A DNA stretch of 11,880 bases from Euzebyaceae bacterium (GCA_013696915.1 JACCXR010000378.1:1-11880), one strand, 5' to 3'. Numbered from the stretch's first letter, positions 1-5,856 are shown. Made by a program: numbers and translations. The notes: generated by a model from the sequence alone, not told the origin.

Positions 1-1
1 G

Positions 2-286
2 TCAGTCCCAGACGCGGTCGAGGCGCCAGGCGCCGGCCTCGCGGACCAGTTCGTACACGCCCCGGTTCGGGGTGCCGTTGCGGGCCTCGACCCGCCACAG
101 GTCGCGCTGGGGGACCTCGACGCCGCCGCCGGACCAGTACGCCGCGTCCTCGCGCCAGTGGCCGAGGACGGCCAGGATCCGGTAGGTGCCGCCGCGCCAG
201 CGGAACTCGGTGGGCGCCTGGAGCGGGTCCGCTGCGGTCGGTTCGCCGGCGGTGACCTCGACGGGCTCGCGGTAGCGTTTCGTCAT
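2..286 (-). CDS. DUF6504 family protein, probable SOS gene
   Basis: A 94-residue protein with no signal peptide or membrane segment. It opens MTKRYREPVEV and carries the pattern FRWRGGTYRI..VLGHWRED..YW, then a DLWRVEA strand and a YEL....W.L..V ending, which I recognise as the small actinobacterial DUF6504 family. No biochemical function is known to me. Family members are often encoded beside translesion polymerase genes (imuB, dnaE2), which is recollection and not visible here. The ATG at 284-286 is preceded by GAGGAG ten bases upstream. The stop lies at the window edge, so downstream operon partners would be to the left. Its promoter at about 412-447 carries a perfect LexA box, so DNA-damage induction is expected. 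Family call fairly sure; role inferred. Confidence 0.8.
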   Translation of the reverse strand: MTKRYREPVEVTAGEPTAADPLQAPTEFRWRGGTYRILAVLGHWREDAAYWSGGGVEVPQRDLWRVEARNGTPNRGVYELVREAGAWRLDRVWD

Positions 287-394
287 CGGCGGTGCGCTCC
301 TCGACGGGCGAGAGCGGGGCGCCGCTGCGGGAAGGGAGGGGTGGCGGCCAGGACGCGCCTTCCCCTCGCGTCCCGGCCGCCACCCGCACCGGGA

Positions 395-410
395 TCGAAC
401 ATCAGTTCGA
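395..410. promoter_or_regulatory. LexA (SOS) box
   Basis: TCGAACATCAGTTCGA is an exact match to the mycobacterial/actinobacterial SOS box TCGAAC-N4-GTTCGA. The palindrome extends to nine base pairs per arm (392-413). It begins just downstream of a minus-strand -10 box and overlaps the expected transcription start near 412, the usual place for LexA repression. Confidence 0.85.
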
Positions 411-418
411 TCCGGTCC

Positions 419-447
419 ACCGTACGACAGTGGGACGCGGCCGTCAA
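419..447 (-). promoter_or_regulatory. Sigma-70-type promoter of the DUF6504 gene
   Basis: On the minus strand TTGACG (442-447) and TACGGT (419-424) are separated by exactly 17 bases, matching the housekeeping actinobacterial promoter TTGACR/TANNNT. Predicted start is about 412, inside the LexA palindrome. The promoter lies wholly between the stop of the binding-protein gene (464) and the DUF6504 start (286), so it serves the DUF6504 operon alone. Confidence 0.75.
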
Positions 448-463
448 CCGCCGGATCCGCCGC

Positions 464-1378
464 CTACGCGCTGGGCGGCGGCGGGAGGCCCTCGACCTCT
501 GCGAGGAACGCCTCGGCCAGCGCCGTGGGGTCGGCGTCCCCCGTGAGCTGGGCGTTGAGCCGGGCGAGGTCGTCCGTGCCGAGCCCATCGACGAGGCGGT
601 CGAGGATCTCGGCGATCTGCGGCAGGCGCTCGTGGGTCTCCTCTCGGACGACCGGCGCCACGATGAACGCGGGGAACACCCGCTGGTCGTCGGCGACCGG
701 CGCGAGCCCCGCCCGGACCGCCTCCCCCGACGTCGCGGTCGCGAGCCCGGCGAAGCAGGTGCCGTCGGCGACCTTCGCGACGGCCTCGGACTCGTCGGCC
801 TCCTCCAGCGGGACGCTGGCGCGCTGGATGGAGTACACCTCGGCGAGCGCGACGTAGCCGGCGGGCCGCCGGCGGAAGTCTGGGTCGAGGCACAGCCGCT
901 TGCCGCCGCGGGACAACTCGCCGGCGAGCCAGGTCATCGTCCGCTGGCCGGGCTCGGCGGGCAGGTCGGCGGCGCGCACGAACAGCGCGAGGGTCGCGTT
1001 CGCCCGTGTCGGGTCGAGCCACACGAGGCCGCGGCGGACGTCCTCCTCGCGCACCTGCTCGAAGGACTCCGTCGGGTCGGCGTGCGGGCCCTGCTGGTTC
1101 AGCCCGAGGGCCCAGGCCGCGCCCGTGTAGTCCCAGTAGAGGTCGACGGTGCCGCGCTGGGCCTCCCGCCGCAGTCGGACGGTGTCGCCGAGCTCCGTGC
1201 GCGTCACCGCGATCCCGGCACGGTCCAGGGCGGCGATCGTCAGCGCGGCGAGCATCCGCTGCTCGTCGGTGGACCCGACCCCCAGGGTGATCGACGGCTC
1301 CGCGGCGACGGGCTCCTCGGCACAGCCCGCGGCGACGAGCAGCAGCGCCGTGGCAGCCGTGCACAGGAACCGTCGCAT
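464..1378 (-). CDS. Glycine betaine/choline-type ABC transporter substrate-binding lipoprotein (OpuAC-like)
   Basis: A 304-residue lipoprotein. A hydrophobic signal sequence ends in the lipobox LVAAGC, with Cys19 as the expected lipidated residue. The mature part starts with the SBP-like strand ITLGVGSTDEQRM and contains VDLYWDYTGAAW at about residues 96-107, resembling the EYTGTA motif of OpuAC/OsmF/ProX binding proteins for quaternary amines and osmolytes. It should sit outside the membrane and hand ligand to an ABC permease, but no permease or ATPase gene is adjacent. The ATG at 1376-1378 gives a clean signal peptide; no Shine-Dalgarno is obvious, and a weak CACACT seven bases upstream would allow a leaderless start. 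Exact ligand unknown. Confidence 0.75.
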   Translation of the reverse strand: MRRFLCTAATALLLVAAGCAEEPVAAEPSITLGVGSTDEQRMLAALTIAALDRAGIAVTRTELGDTVRLRREAQRGTVDLYWDYTGAAWALGLNQQGPHADPTESFEQVREEDVRRGLVWLDPTRANATLALFVRAADLPAEPGQRTMTWLAGELSRGGKRLCLDPDFRRRPAGYVALAEVYSIQRASVPLEEADESEAVAKVADGTCFAGLATATSGEAVRAGLAPVADDQRVFPAFIVAPVVREETHERLPQIAEILDRLVDGLGTDDLARLNAQLTGDADPTALAEAFLAEVEGLPPPPSA

Positions 1379-1449
1379 ACCCGCGAGTGTGCCATCGGAC
1401 CCGGGGCCTGGCGCCCGGCCGGCCGGCCGCGCCCGCCCGCCGGCGGCAC

Positions 1450-1455
1450 TACGCT
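1450..1455 (+). promoter_or_regulatory. Probable -10 box of the Tat lipoprotein gene
   Basis: TACGCT matches TANNNT and lies 43 bases before the start at 1499, leaving room for a short leader with its own Shine-Dalgarno. No clear -35 is visible. The same hexamer recurs before several other genes in this window. Confidence 0.4.
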
Positions 1456-1498
1456 GGACCACACCCCCGCCCGCGCCTGCCCGAGGAGCCACGCGCCC

Positions 1499-2353
1499 AT
1501 GGACCGCCGCCTGTTCCTGAAATCCGCCGGCCTCGTCGCCGGCGCGCTCGGCGCCGGCGTGGGACTCACGGCGTGCAGCCGCGGCCCGATCCCCGGCGGC
1601 GAGCAGACGCTGGCCGTCCAGTCAGCCACGTTCGAGGTCCTGACCGGGCAGGACCGGCCGGTGGCGTTCGGGGTGCGGACGCTCGACAACGAGGAGGTCG
1701 CCGCACGCGACTTCGAGGTGTACCTGCGGTCGATGGAGGGCGACGTGGTCGGCGGCCCCTTCGCCGCCGAGTACGAGGAAGCGGCCGGCACCGGCATCGG
1801 CATCTACCTCACGTCGTTCGACCTCGAGCGGGAGGGCCCCGTCGAGCTCGTCGCCGTCGACGGGCGGGACTGGGGCGCGGCCGCGCTGAACGTCAAGTCG
1901 CCCGAGCACAGCGCGGCGCCGGTGCCCGGCCAGCAGGCGATCGCCACGCCGACGCCGACGCCCGAGCGGCCGAACGGCTTCACGCGGATCTGCACCCAGG
2001 ACCCGCCGTGCGGGATGCACGAGGTCAGCCTCGACGAGGCGCTGACCACGGGCGGCCAACCGGTGGCGGTGCTGTTCGCCACCCCGGCCTACTGCCAGAC
2101 GGCGGTGTGCGGGCCGGCGGTCGCGACGCTTGACGGGATCCGCGGGTCGCGCGGCTGGAGCGGCATGCGGTTCATCCACTGCGAGATCTACACCGACGAG
2201 GGCCAGACGCTCGGCGACCCGGTGCAGGTGTGGGACCTGCCGACGGAGCCGTGGCTGTTCACGATCGCCGGCGACGGCACCATCCTCGACCGGCTCGACG
2301 GCCCGATGGTGCCGTCGGCGGTGACGGCGATGCTCGAGCGGGCGGTCGCCTGA
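1499..2353 (+). CDS. Tat-exported lipoprotein with a C-terminal thioredoxin-like domain
   Basis: A 284-residue exported protein. The start DRRLFLK matches the twin-arginine signal, followed by a hydrophobic stretch and the lipobox LTAC with Cys26, so a Tat lipoprotein is expected. Residues about 38-135 form a beta-rich domain (VAFGVRTLDNEEV, GIGIYLTSFDL) resembling an Ig-like or sensor module. A TPTPTP linker (about 150-155) leads to the C-terminal domain: VAVLFATPAYCQTAVCGP is a thioredoxin-fold strand plus redox loop, but the cysteines are spaced CX4C (Cys199, Cys204) instead of CXXC. Extra cysteines are at 165, 171 and 228. A role in envelope thiol-disulfide or metal handling is inferred. 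GAGGAG at 1483-1488 sets the start; the open frame continues upstream but is not coding there. It is divergent from the binding-protein gene. Confidence 0.75.
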   Translation: MDRRLFLKSAGLVAGALGAGVGLTACSRGPIPGGEQTLAVQSATFEVLTGQDRPVAFGVRTLDNEEVAARDFEVYLRSMEGDVVGGPFAAEYEEAAGTGIGIYLTSFDLEREGPVELVAVDGRDWGAAALNVKSPEHSAAPVPGQQAIATPTPTPERPNGFTRICTQDPPCGMHEVSLDEALTTGGQPVAVLFATPAYCQTAVCGPAVATLDGIRGSRGWSGMRFIHCEIYTDEGQTLGDPVQVWDLPTEPWLFTIAGDGTILDRLDGPMVPSAVTAMLERAVA

Positions 2354-2361
2354 CCGCTCGG

Positions 2362-2398
2362 CCGATCCCCGGCTTACGACCCCGATCCCCGGCCTACG
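2362..2398. repeat. Short tandem repeat at a convergent gene junction
   Basis: CCGATCCCCGGCTTACG (2362-2378) is followed by CCGATCCCCGGCCTACG (2382-2398), period 20 bases with one mismatch. It fills the 40-base gap between the Tat lipoprotein gene and thiE, and the second copy supplies the thiE stop codon. No terminator hairpin is evident. Confidence 0.7.
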
Positions 2399-3044
2399 GC
2401 CCGAGGAGCCTCCGCAGACCGGCCACCGCCGCGGCCGGGTCCGGGGCGTCCGTGACGGCGCGCACCACCACGAGCCGGGTCGCGCCGGTGGCGAGCACCT
2501 CCGGTGCGGTCGCCGCCGACATCGCCCCGGTCACGAACCACGGACGGTCCCCCGCCACGTCGGCGGCGTGGCGCAGCGGGCCGAGGCCGACGCCGGGACG
2601 CCCCTGCTTGGTCGGGGTGGCATGGACCGGCCCGACGGCGAAGTAGTCGCAGTCCTCGGTCAGCGCCCGGTCGACCTGGTCGACGTCGTGGGTGGAGCGG
2701 CCGACCAGGCGGTCCGGCCCGACGGCGGCCCGGGCGGCCTCGGGCGGGTCGTCGTCCTGGCCGACGTGCACGCCGTCGGCGTCGACCTCGGCGGCCAGCG
2801 CGGGGTCGTCGTTCAGCACGAACAGGGCGTCGTGGCGGTCCGCCATCGCCCGGAACGTCGTCGCCGCGCCGCGCAGCTCGTCCGGGTCGGCCGTCTTGTC
2901 GCGGAGCTGCACGAGATCCACGCCGGCGTTGAGGATCGCGTCGATGAACGGCGCCAGGTCGCCGCGGTCCGCGCGCCGGTCGCAGCAGACGTACAGCCTC
3001 GCCCCGTCCAGGCGAGCCCGCCGCCAGCTCCTGGTGCGCGTCAC
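2394..3044 (-). CDS. thiE: Thiamine phosphate synthase
   Basis: Condenses 4-amino-2-methyl-5-hydroxymethylpyrimidine diphosphate with carboxythiazole phosphate to thiamine phosphate; cytoplasmic TIM barrel. The 216 residues match the usual family size. Motifs in order: LYVCCDRR strand 1 (17-24), QLRDK substrate loop (46-50), LNDDPALA (77-84), GVHVGQDD (91-98), GRSTHD (115-120), DYFAVGPVHATPTK (133-146) and a C-terminal ATRLVVVRAVTDA phosphate-binding segment. The usual FAIGGI strand reads FVTGAM here, a mild deviation. The start is GTG at 3042-3044, which overlaps the stop of the upstream membrane-protein gene (GTGA), so the two are translationally coupled. The same frame stays open upstream but is Arg-rich and overlaps the neighbour. 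It is the last gene of the riboswitch-led thiamine operon. Confidence 0.93.
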   Translation of the reverse strand: MTRTRSWRRARLDGARLYVCCDRRADRGDLAPFIDAILNAGVDLVQLRDKTADPDELRGAATTFRAMADRHDALFVLNDDPALAAEVDADGVHVGQDDDPPEAARAAVGPDRLVGRSTHDVDQVDRALTEDCDYFAVGPVHATPTKQGRPGVGLGPLRHAADVAGDRPWFVTGAMSAATAPEVLATGATRLVVVRAVTDAPDPAAAVAGLRRLLGP

Positions 3045-3376
3045 TCCGGGGGGCGGCGCGGCGGCGTGAGACCGACGTCGGGCCCGGACAGGCGCTCGCC
3101 CCGTCGCTGCGCCGCGCCGGCGCCGCGGTAGGCGTGGTACGCGACGAGCAGCGCGGCGACGGCCAGGAACGCGGCGACGAGGATCCCGCTCCACTTCAGC
3201 ATCGCGCCGAACGTCAGGCCCGTGCGCAGCCCCTCGACGATCACGCCCACGAGGGCGAGGACGGCGAGCACCCCGCCGGCGACCCGCAGGCGGCCGGCGA
3301 GCGCGGCGAAGTCGAGCAGCCGGCGCTGCTCCGGGTGGCCGGGGGTGGGGCCGGACGGGGTGGGGCCGATGGTCAT
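3041..3376 (-). CDS. Small two-helix membrane protein in the thiamine operon
   Basis: A 111-residue protein. After a Pro/Gly-rich, polar N-terminus (about 1-20) come two hydrophobic helices, roughly residues 32-48 (VAGGVLAVLALVGVIV) and 62-80 (WSGILVAAFLAVAALLVAY), then a basic, proline-rich tail ending PPRRPPE. This fits a short inner-membrane hairpin protein. I do not recognise a characterised family. It sits between thiG and thiE on the same strand, and its stop overlaps the thiE start by GTGA, so it is co-expressed with thiamine synthesis. The ATG at 3374-3376 overlaps the stop of an 18-codon mini-ORF and has no strong Shine-Dalgarno, which suggests reinitiation. Confidence 0.7.
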   Translation of the reverse strand: MTIGPTPSGPTPGHPEQRRLLDFAALAGRLRVAGGVLAVLALVGVIVEGLRTGLTFGAMLKWSGILVAAFLAVAALLVAYHAYRGAGAAQRRGERLSGPDVGLTPPRRPPE

Positions 3377-3446
3377 GGCGCCGGCTCGCCGGGGGGCGCG
3401 GGGCCCGGAGCGGTCGGGCCGGCGGTCATGGCGCCGGCTCGCCGGG
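3371..3446. repeat. Direct repeat covering a duplicated start codon
   Basis: A 23-base sequence beginning GGTCATGGCGCCGGCTCGCC occurs at 3371-3393 and 3424-3446, period 53 bases. Each copy contains a minus-strand ATG within CCATGACC. The encoded N-termini after each ATG are also alike (MTIGPTPSGPTPG and MTAGPTAPGPAPPG), so this looks like a tandem duplication of the membrane-protein gene's 5' end. Confidence 0.8.
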
Positions 3447-3467
3447 ACGCCGTCGGGGGGACGTCAT
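3373..3467 (-). other. Two chained mini-ORFs between thiG and the membrane-protein gene
   Basis: Nine bases after the thiG stop, an ATG (3465-3467) opens a 13-residue ORF, MTSPRRRPGEPAP, whose TGA overlaps the ATG (3427-3429) of an 18-residue ORF, MTAGPTAPGPAPPGEPAP. That ORF's TGA in turn overlaps the ATG of the 111-residue membrane protein (3374-3376). Both peptides end in GEPAP followed by an ATGA stop-start junction. They are either duplication debris or a device that walks ribosomes from thiG to the next gene. No independent proof of translation. Confidence 0.4.
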
Positions 3468-3476
3468 GCCGCCAGG

Positions 3477-4364
3477 CTACCGGCGGCCCGGCAGCGGCTG
3501 GGAGACCGCGAGCTCCGGCAGCCCCTCCCACGGCGACGACGCCTCGGCGTACAGCCGGCGCGGGATGCGACCGGCGAGCCGCGCGAGCCGGCCGGCCTCG
3601 ACCGCCTTGCGCATGGCCAGGGCCATCCGCTCGGGGTCCTTCGCCCGGGTCACGGCACTCGCGGCGAGCACGGCCGAGCACCCGAGCTCCATCGCCACGG
3701 CCGCGTCGCTGGCGGTGCCGATGCCGGCGTCGAGGACGATCGGCACGCCGGCCTGCTCGACGATGATGCGCAGGTTGTAGGGGTTGCGGATGCCGGCGCC
3801 GCTGCCGATCGGCGAGCCGAGCGGCATGACGGCCGCGCAGCCGACCTCCTCCAGCCGGCGGGCGAGGACCGGGTCGTCGTTGGCGTAGGCGAGCACGACG
3901 AAGCCGTCGTCGACGAGCTCCTCGGCCGCGTCGAGCAGCTCGACCGGCTCGGGGAAGAGCGTGCGGTCGTCGGCGATCACCTCGAGCTTGATCCAGTGCG
4001 TGGCCAGCGCCTCGCGGGCCAGCTGCGCCGTCTGCACGGCGTCGCGGGCGGTGTAGCAGCCGGCGGTGTTCGGCAGCGCGCGGCAGCCGGCGCGGGCGAG
4101 GACGTCGAGCACCGACCCGCGGGCCGCGGGATCGACGCGGCGCAGCGCGACCGTGGCGAGGGCCGCGCCCGAGGCGCGCAGCGCCCGCTCGAGCACGTCG
4201 AGGCTCGGCGTCCCCCCCGTGCCCATGATGAGCCGCGGGCCGATCGTCTCGCCGGCGATCACCAGCGGGTCGTCGTTGGCCGTCTCGCTGGCGATCACCA
4301 GCGGGTCGCCGCCCATCGTCTCGCCTGCCATCACCCGCGGGGCGTTGCTGACCTGATCTGCCAT
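3477..4364 (-). CDS. thiG: Thiazole synthase
   Basis: Builds the thiazole phosphate ring from 1-deoxyxylulose 5-phosphate, dehydroglycine (supplied by ThiO) and sulfur carried as ThiS thiocarboxylate. The family core runs from LIMGTGG (45-51) through LPNTAGC (97-103), HWIKLEVIAD with Schiff-base Lys126, VLAYANDDP, MPLGSPIGSGAGIRNPYNL, VLDAGIG.SDAAVAMELG and a final YAEASSP. Two oddities: the N-terminus is about 38 residues longer than usual and holds a 12-residue in-frame repeat, and the usual LLNTA segment near the C-terminus reads LAASA. The ATG at 4362-4364 has GGAGG eight bases upstream and lies four bases after the thiS stop. Because the repeat begins near the start, an internal initiation site cannot be excluded. 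Function is secure. Confidence 0.93.
   Translation of the reverse strand: MADQVSNAPRVMAGETMGGDPLVIASETANDDPLVIAGETIGPRLIMGTGGTPSLDVLERALRASGAALATVALRRVDPAARGSVLDVLARAGCRALPNTAGCYTARDAVQTAQLAREALATHWIKLEVIADDRTLFPEPVELLDAAEELVDDGFVVLAYANDDPVLARRLEEVGCAAVMPLGSPIGSGAGIRNPYNLRIIVEQAGVPIVLDAGIGTASDAAVAMELGCSAVLAASAVTRAKDPERMALAMRKAVEAGRLARLAGRIPRRLYAEASSPWEGLPELAVSQPLPGRR
4246..4335. repeat. 36-bp in-frame tandem repeat inside thiG
   Basis: Plus-strand GTCTCGCCGGCGATCACC (4246-4263) recurs as GTCTCGCTGGCGATCACC (4282-4299) and GTCTCGCCTGCCATCACC (4318-4335), period exactly 36 bases. In the protein this gives VMAGETMGGDPL, VIASETANDDPL and VIAGETIG, three linked units of 12 residues just before the conserved ThiG core. 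Confidence 0.9.
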
Positions 4365-4368
4365 GGGG

Positions 4369-4575
4369 TCACCCTCCCTGGACGGCGCCGACGACCTCGA
4401 CGCGGTCGCCGTCGTCGAGCGGCGTGGCGGGCCACTCGCGCCGGGGGACCACGGTCCCCTCGACGGCGACCGCCACGCCCGGACGCGCCGGGTCCAGCCC
4501 GAGCGCCGCGACCAGGGCCCCGACGCTCGCACCGGCGGGCAGGACGTGCGCCGCGCCGTTCACCACGACCGTCAT
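4369..4575 (-). CDS. thiS: Sulfur carrier protein ThiS
   Basis: A 68-residue ubiquitin-fold sulfur carrier. It begins MTVVVNGAAHVLP, has a central LVAALGL helix, the VAVEGTVVPRREW segment typical of ThiS, LDDGDRVEVVGAVQGG, and ends in the obligatory Gly-Gly that is adenylated by ThiF and converted to a thiocarboxylate. No thiF is in the window, so activation must come from elsewhere or from a MoeB-type enzyme. The ATG at 4573-4575 overlaps the thiO stop (ATGA), and thiG starts four bases after the thiS stop, a tightly coupled block. Confidence 0.95.
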   Translation of the reverse strand: MTVVVNGAAHVLPAGASVGALVAALGLDPARPGVAVAVEGTVVPRREWPATPLDDGDRVEVVGAVQGG

Positions 4576-5738
4576 CGCGCACCCGCCGCGACCGGGGCGG
4601 CGGCGCGGAAGCGGCCCGGGGAGAAGGGGGCGACGACGTCGGGCGCGTCCCGGTCGAGCAGGAGGTCGACGACGGCGCCGGCGGTGACCGGCGCGAGCAG
4701 GATCCCGTTGCGGTGGTGGCCGGTCGCGCAGACCAGTCCCTCGATGCCGGCGGCGGCGCCGATCAGCGGCGCGTTGTCGGGCGATCCCGGCCGGAGGCCC
4801 GCGACGGCTTCGGCGAACGCGAGTTCGCCGAGCCCCGGCAGCAGGTCGCGGGCGTCGCGGAGCAGGTCGTGCACAGCCTCGGCGGTGACGGTGGTGTCGA
4901 AACCCTGCTCCTCGACGGTCGCGCCGACGACCACGCGGCCGTCGGGCCGGGTCACGACGTAGACGTCCAGCCCGCGGATCGTGCGGGTCGCCGGCGGCGC
5001 CGCGTCGCCCCGGGCGGCGAGGTGCAGCAGTTGGCCCTTCACCGGGCGCACCGGCGGCAGCACGTCGGGCGGCAGGCCGCCGAGCCCGCCGGTCCAGCAC
5101 CCGGCGGCGAGGACGACCGCGCCCGCGGCGATCCGGGACCCGTCGGACAGACGGACGCCCGTGACGCGGTCGCGGGCGACGTCGACGGCGGCGACCGCGG
5201 TGCGGCGCAGCGTGCCGCCGGCGCGCTCGAACGCGAGGCACAGCGCCTCGACGAGCGCCCGGTTGTCGACCTGGTGGTCACCCGCGACGAGGATCCCGCC
5301 GCGCACACCGGGCGCGAGCCCGGGCTCGATGCCGCGGAGCTCGCGCCGCCGCAGCCACTCGGCCTCCAGCCCCAGGCTCCGCTGGAAGGCGAGGAGGTCA
5401 TCGAGGGCCGCGCGGTCGTCGGCGTCGCGCGCGACCACGACCGTCCCGCACTCGACGTAGCCGGGCGACCGGCCGCTGGCCTCCTCCAGCTCCGCTGCGA
5501 ACGAGGGCCAGCGCGCGCTGCCCGCCAGCGTCAGCGCCAGCAGGGGCTGCTCGCCGTAGGTGACCTCGGTGACGGGGGCGAGCATGCCGGCGGCGGCCCA
5601 TGACGCCCCCCGCCCGGGGCTCGGGTCCACCAGGGTCACGGCCAGCCCCCGGACCGCGGCCCGCCAGGCGGCGGACAGGCCGATGACGCCCCCGCCGACG
5701 ACGACGACGTCCGGCGCTCGTTCTGCCGCGGGTGCGAT
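4572..5738 (-). CDS. thiO: Glycine oxidase ThiO with a probable ATC start
   Basis: FAD-dependent oxidase that converts glycine to dehydroglycine (iminoacetate) for ThiG. The protein reads APDVVVVGGGVIGLSAAW, the full GxGxxG Rossmann motif, then ASWAAAGMLAP, LHLAARGD, GATVEEQGFDT, and the C-terminal GLRPGSPDNAPLIG...ATGHHRNGILLAPVT signature of ThiO. About 388 residues from 5738, the expected size. No ATG, GTG or TTG occurs in frame upstream of the FAD motif; the first GTG (5637-5639) lies after it and would delete the cofactor site. ATC at 5736-5738 lies five bases after GGGAGG, so a non-canonical AUC start is the best fit; a base-call error is the alternative. An ATG at 5758-5760 is out of frame. 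First gene after the TPP riboswitch. Confidence 0.88.
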   Translation of the reverse strand: MAPAAERAPDVVVVGGGVIGLSAAWRAAVRGLAVTLVDPSPGRGASWAAAGMLAPVTEVTYGEQPLLALTLAGSARWPSFAAELEEASGRSPGYVECGTVVVARDADDRAALDDLLAFQRSLGLEAEWLRRRELRGIEPGLAPGVRGGILVAGDHQVDNRALVEALCLAFERAGGTLRRTAVAAVDVARDRVTGVRLSDGSRIAAGAVVLAAGCWTGGLGGLPPDVLPPVRPVKGQLLHLAARGDAAPPATRTIRGLDVYVVTRPDGRVVVGATVEEQGFDTTVTAEAVHDLLRDARDLLPGLGELAFAEAVAGLRPGSPDNAPLIGAAAGIEGLVCATGHHRNGILLAPVTAGAVVDLLLDRDAPDVVAPFSPGRFRAAAPVAAGAR

Positions 5739-5744
5739 GGCTGC

Positions 5745-5842
5745 CTCCCTTCGCCGGCATGATCCGGATCAGGTCCTGACGGTCGGGGGCCGGCCAGCCC
5801 CCCTCTCAGCCTGGTTCCCCCAGGCTCCCGTGCCCCGCCACC
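5745..5842 (-). promoter_or_regulatory. TPP riboswitch (THI element)
   Basis: Read on the minus strand, the leader carries CACGGGAGCC, a CCTGG/CCAGG stem, CTGAGA (5804-5809), a variable GC-rich stem, and ACCTGATCCGGAT (5762-5774) followed by CATGCCGGCGAAGGGA, the hallmark blocks of the thiamine pyrophosphate aptamer. The terminal GGGA merges with GGGAGG, the thiO Shine-Dalgarno, so ligand binding could close P1 and hide the ribosome site: translational control with no room for an intrinsic terminator. Edges are approximate. Confidence 0.95.
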
Positions 5843-5845
5843 CTA
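5840..5845 (-). promoter_or_regulatory. Possible -10 box of the thiamine operon
   Basis: TAGGGT on the minus strand fits TANNNT and would start transcription near 5833, at the 5' edge of the aptamer. No good -35 is seen, and the overlap with the aptamer's estimated edge makes the call weak. Confidence 0.3.
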
Positions 5846-5856
5846 CCCTCGCCGCG

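Noticed and set aside
158..1498. Upstream extension of the Tat lipoprotein frame
   Set aside because: It runs antisense to the binding-protein gene, and the Tat signal with its GAGGAG places the start at 1499.
3300..3500. Reading the mini-ORF region as a frameshifted N-terminus of the membrane protein
   Set aside because: The membrane-protein frame is complete from its own ATG, and the upstream similarity is explained by the 53-bp direct repeat.
3222..5603. A 793-residue open frame on the plus strand across the thiamine genes
   Set aside because: It is antisense to thiG, thiS and thiO, which have full family motifs. Its product is Arg/Asp/Gly/Ala-rich without domains, typical of opposite-strand frames in very GC-rich DNA.
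5398..5760. ATG at 5758-5760 as the thiO start
   Set aside because: It is out of frame with the FAD motif and lies inside the conserved 3' part of the TPP aptamer.
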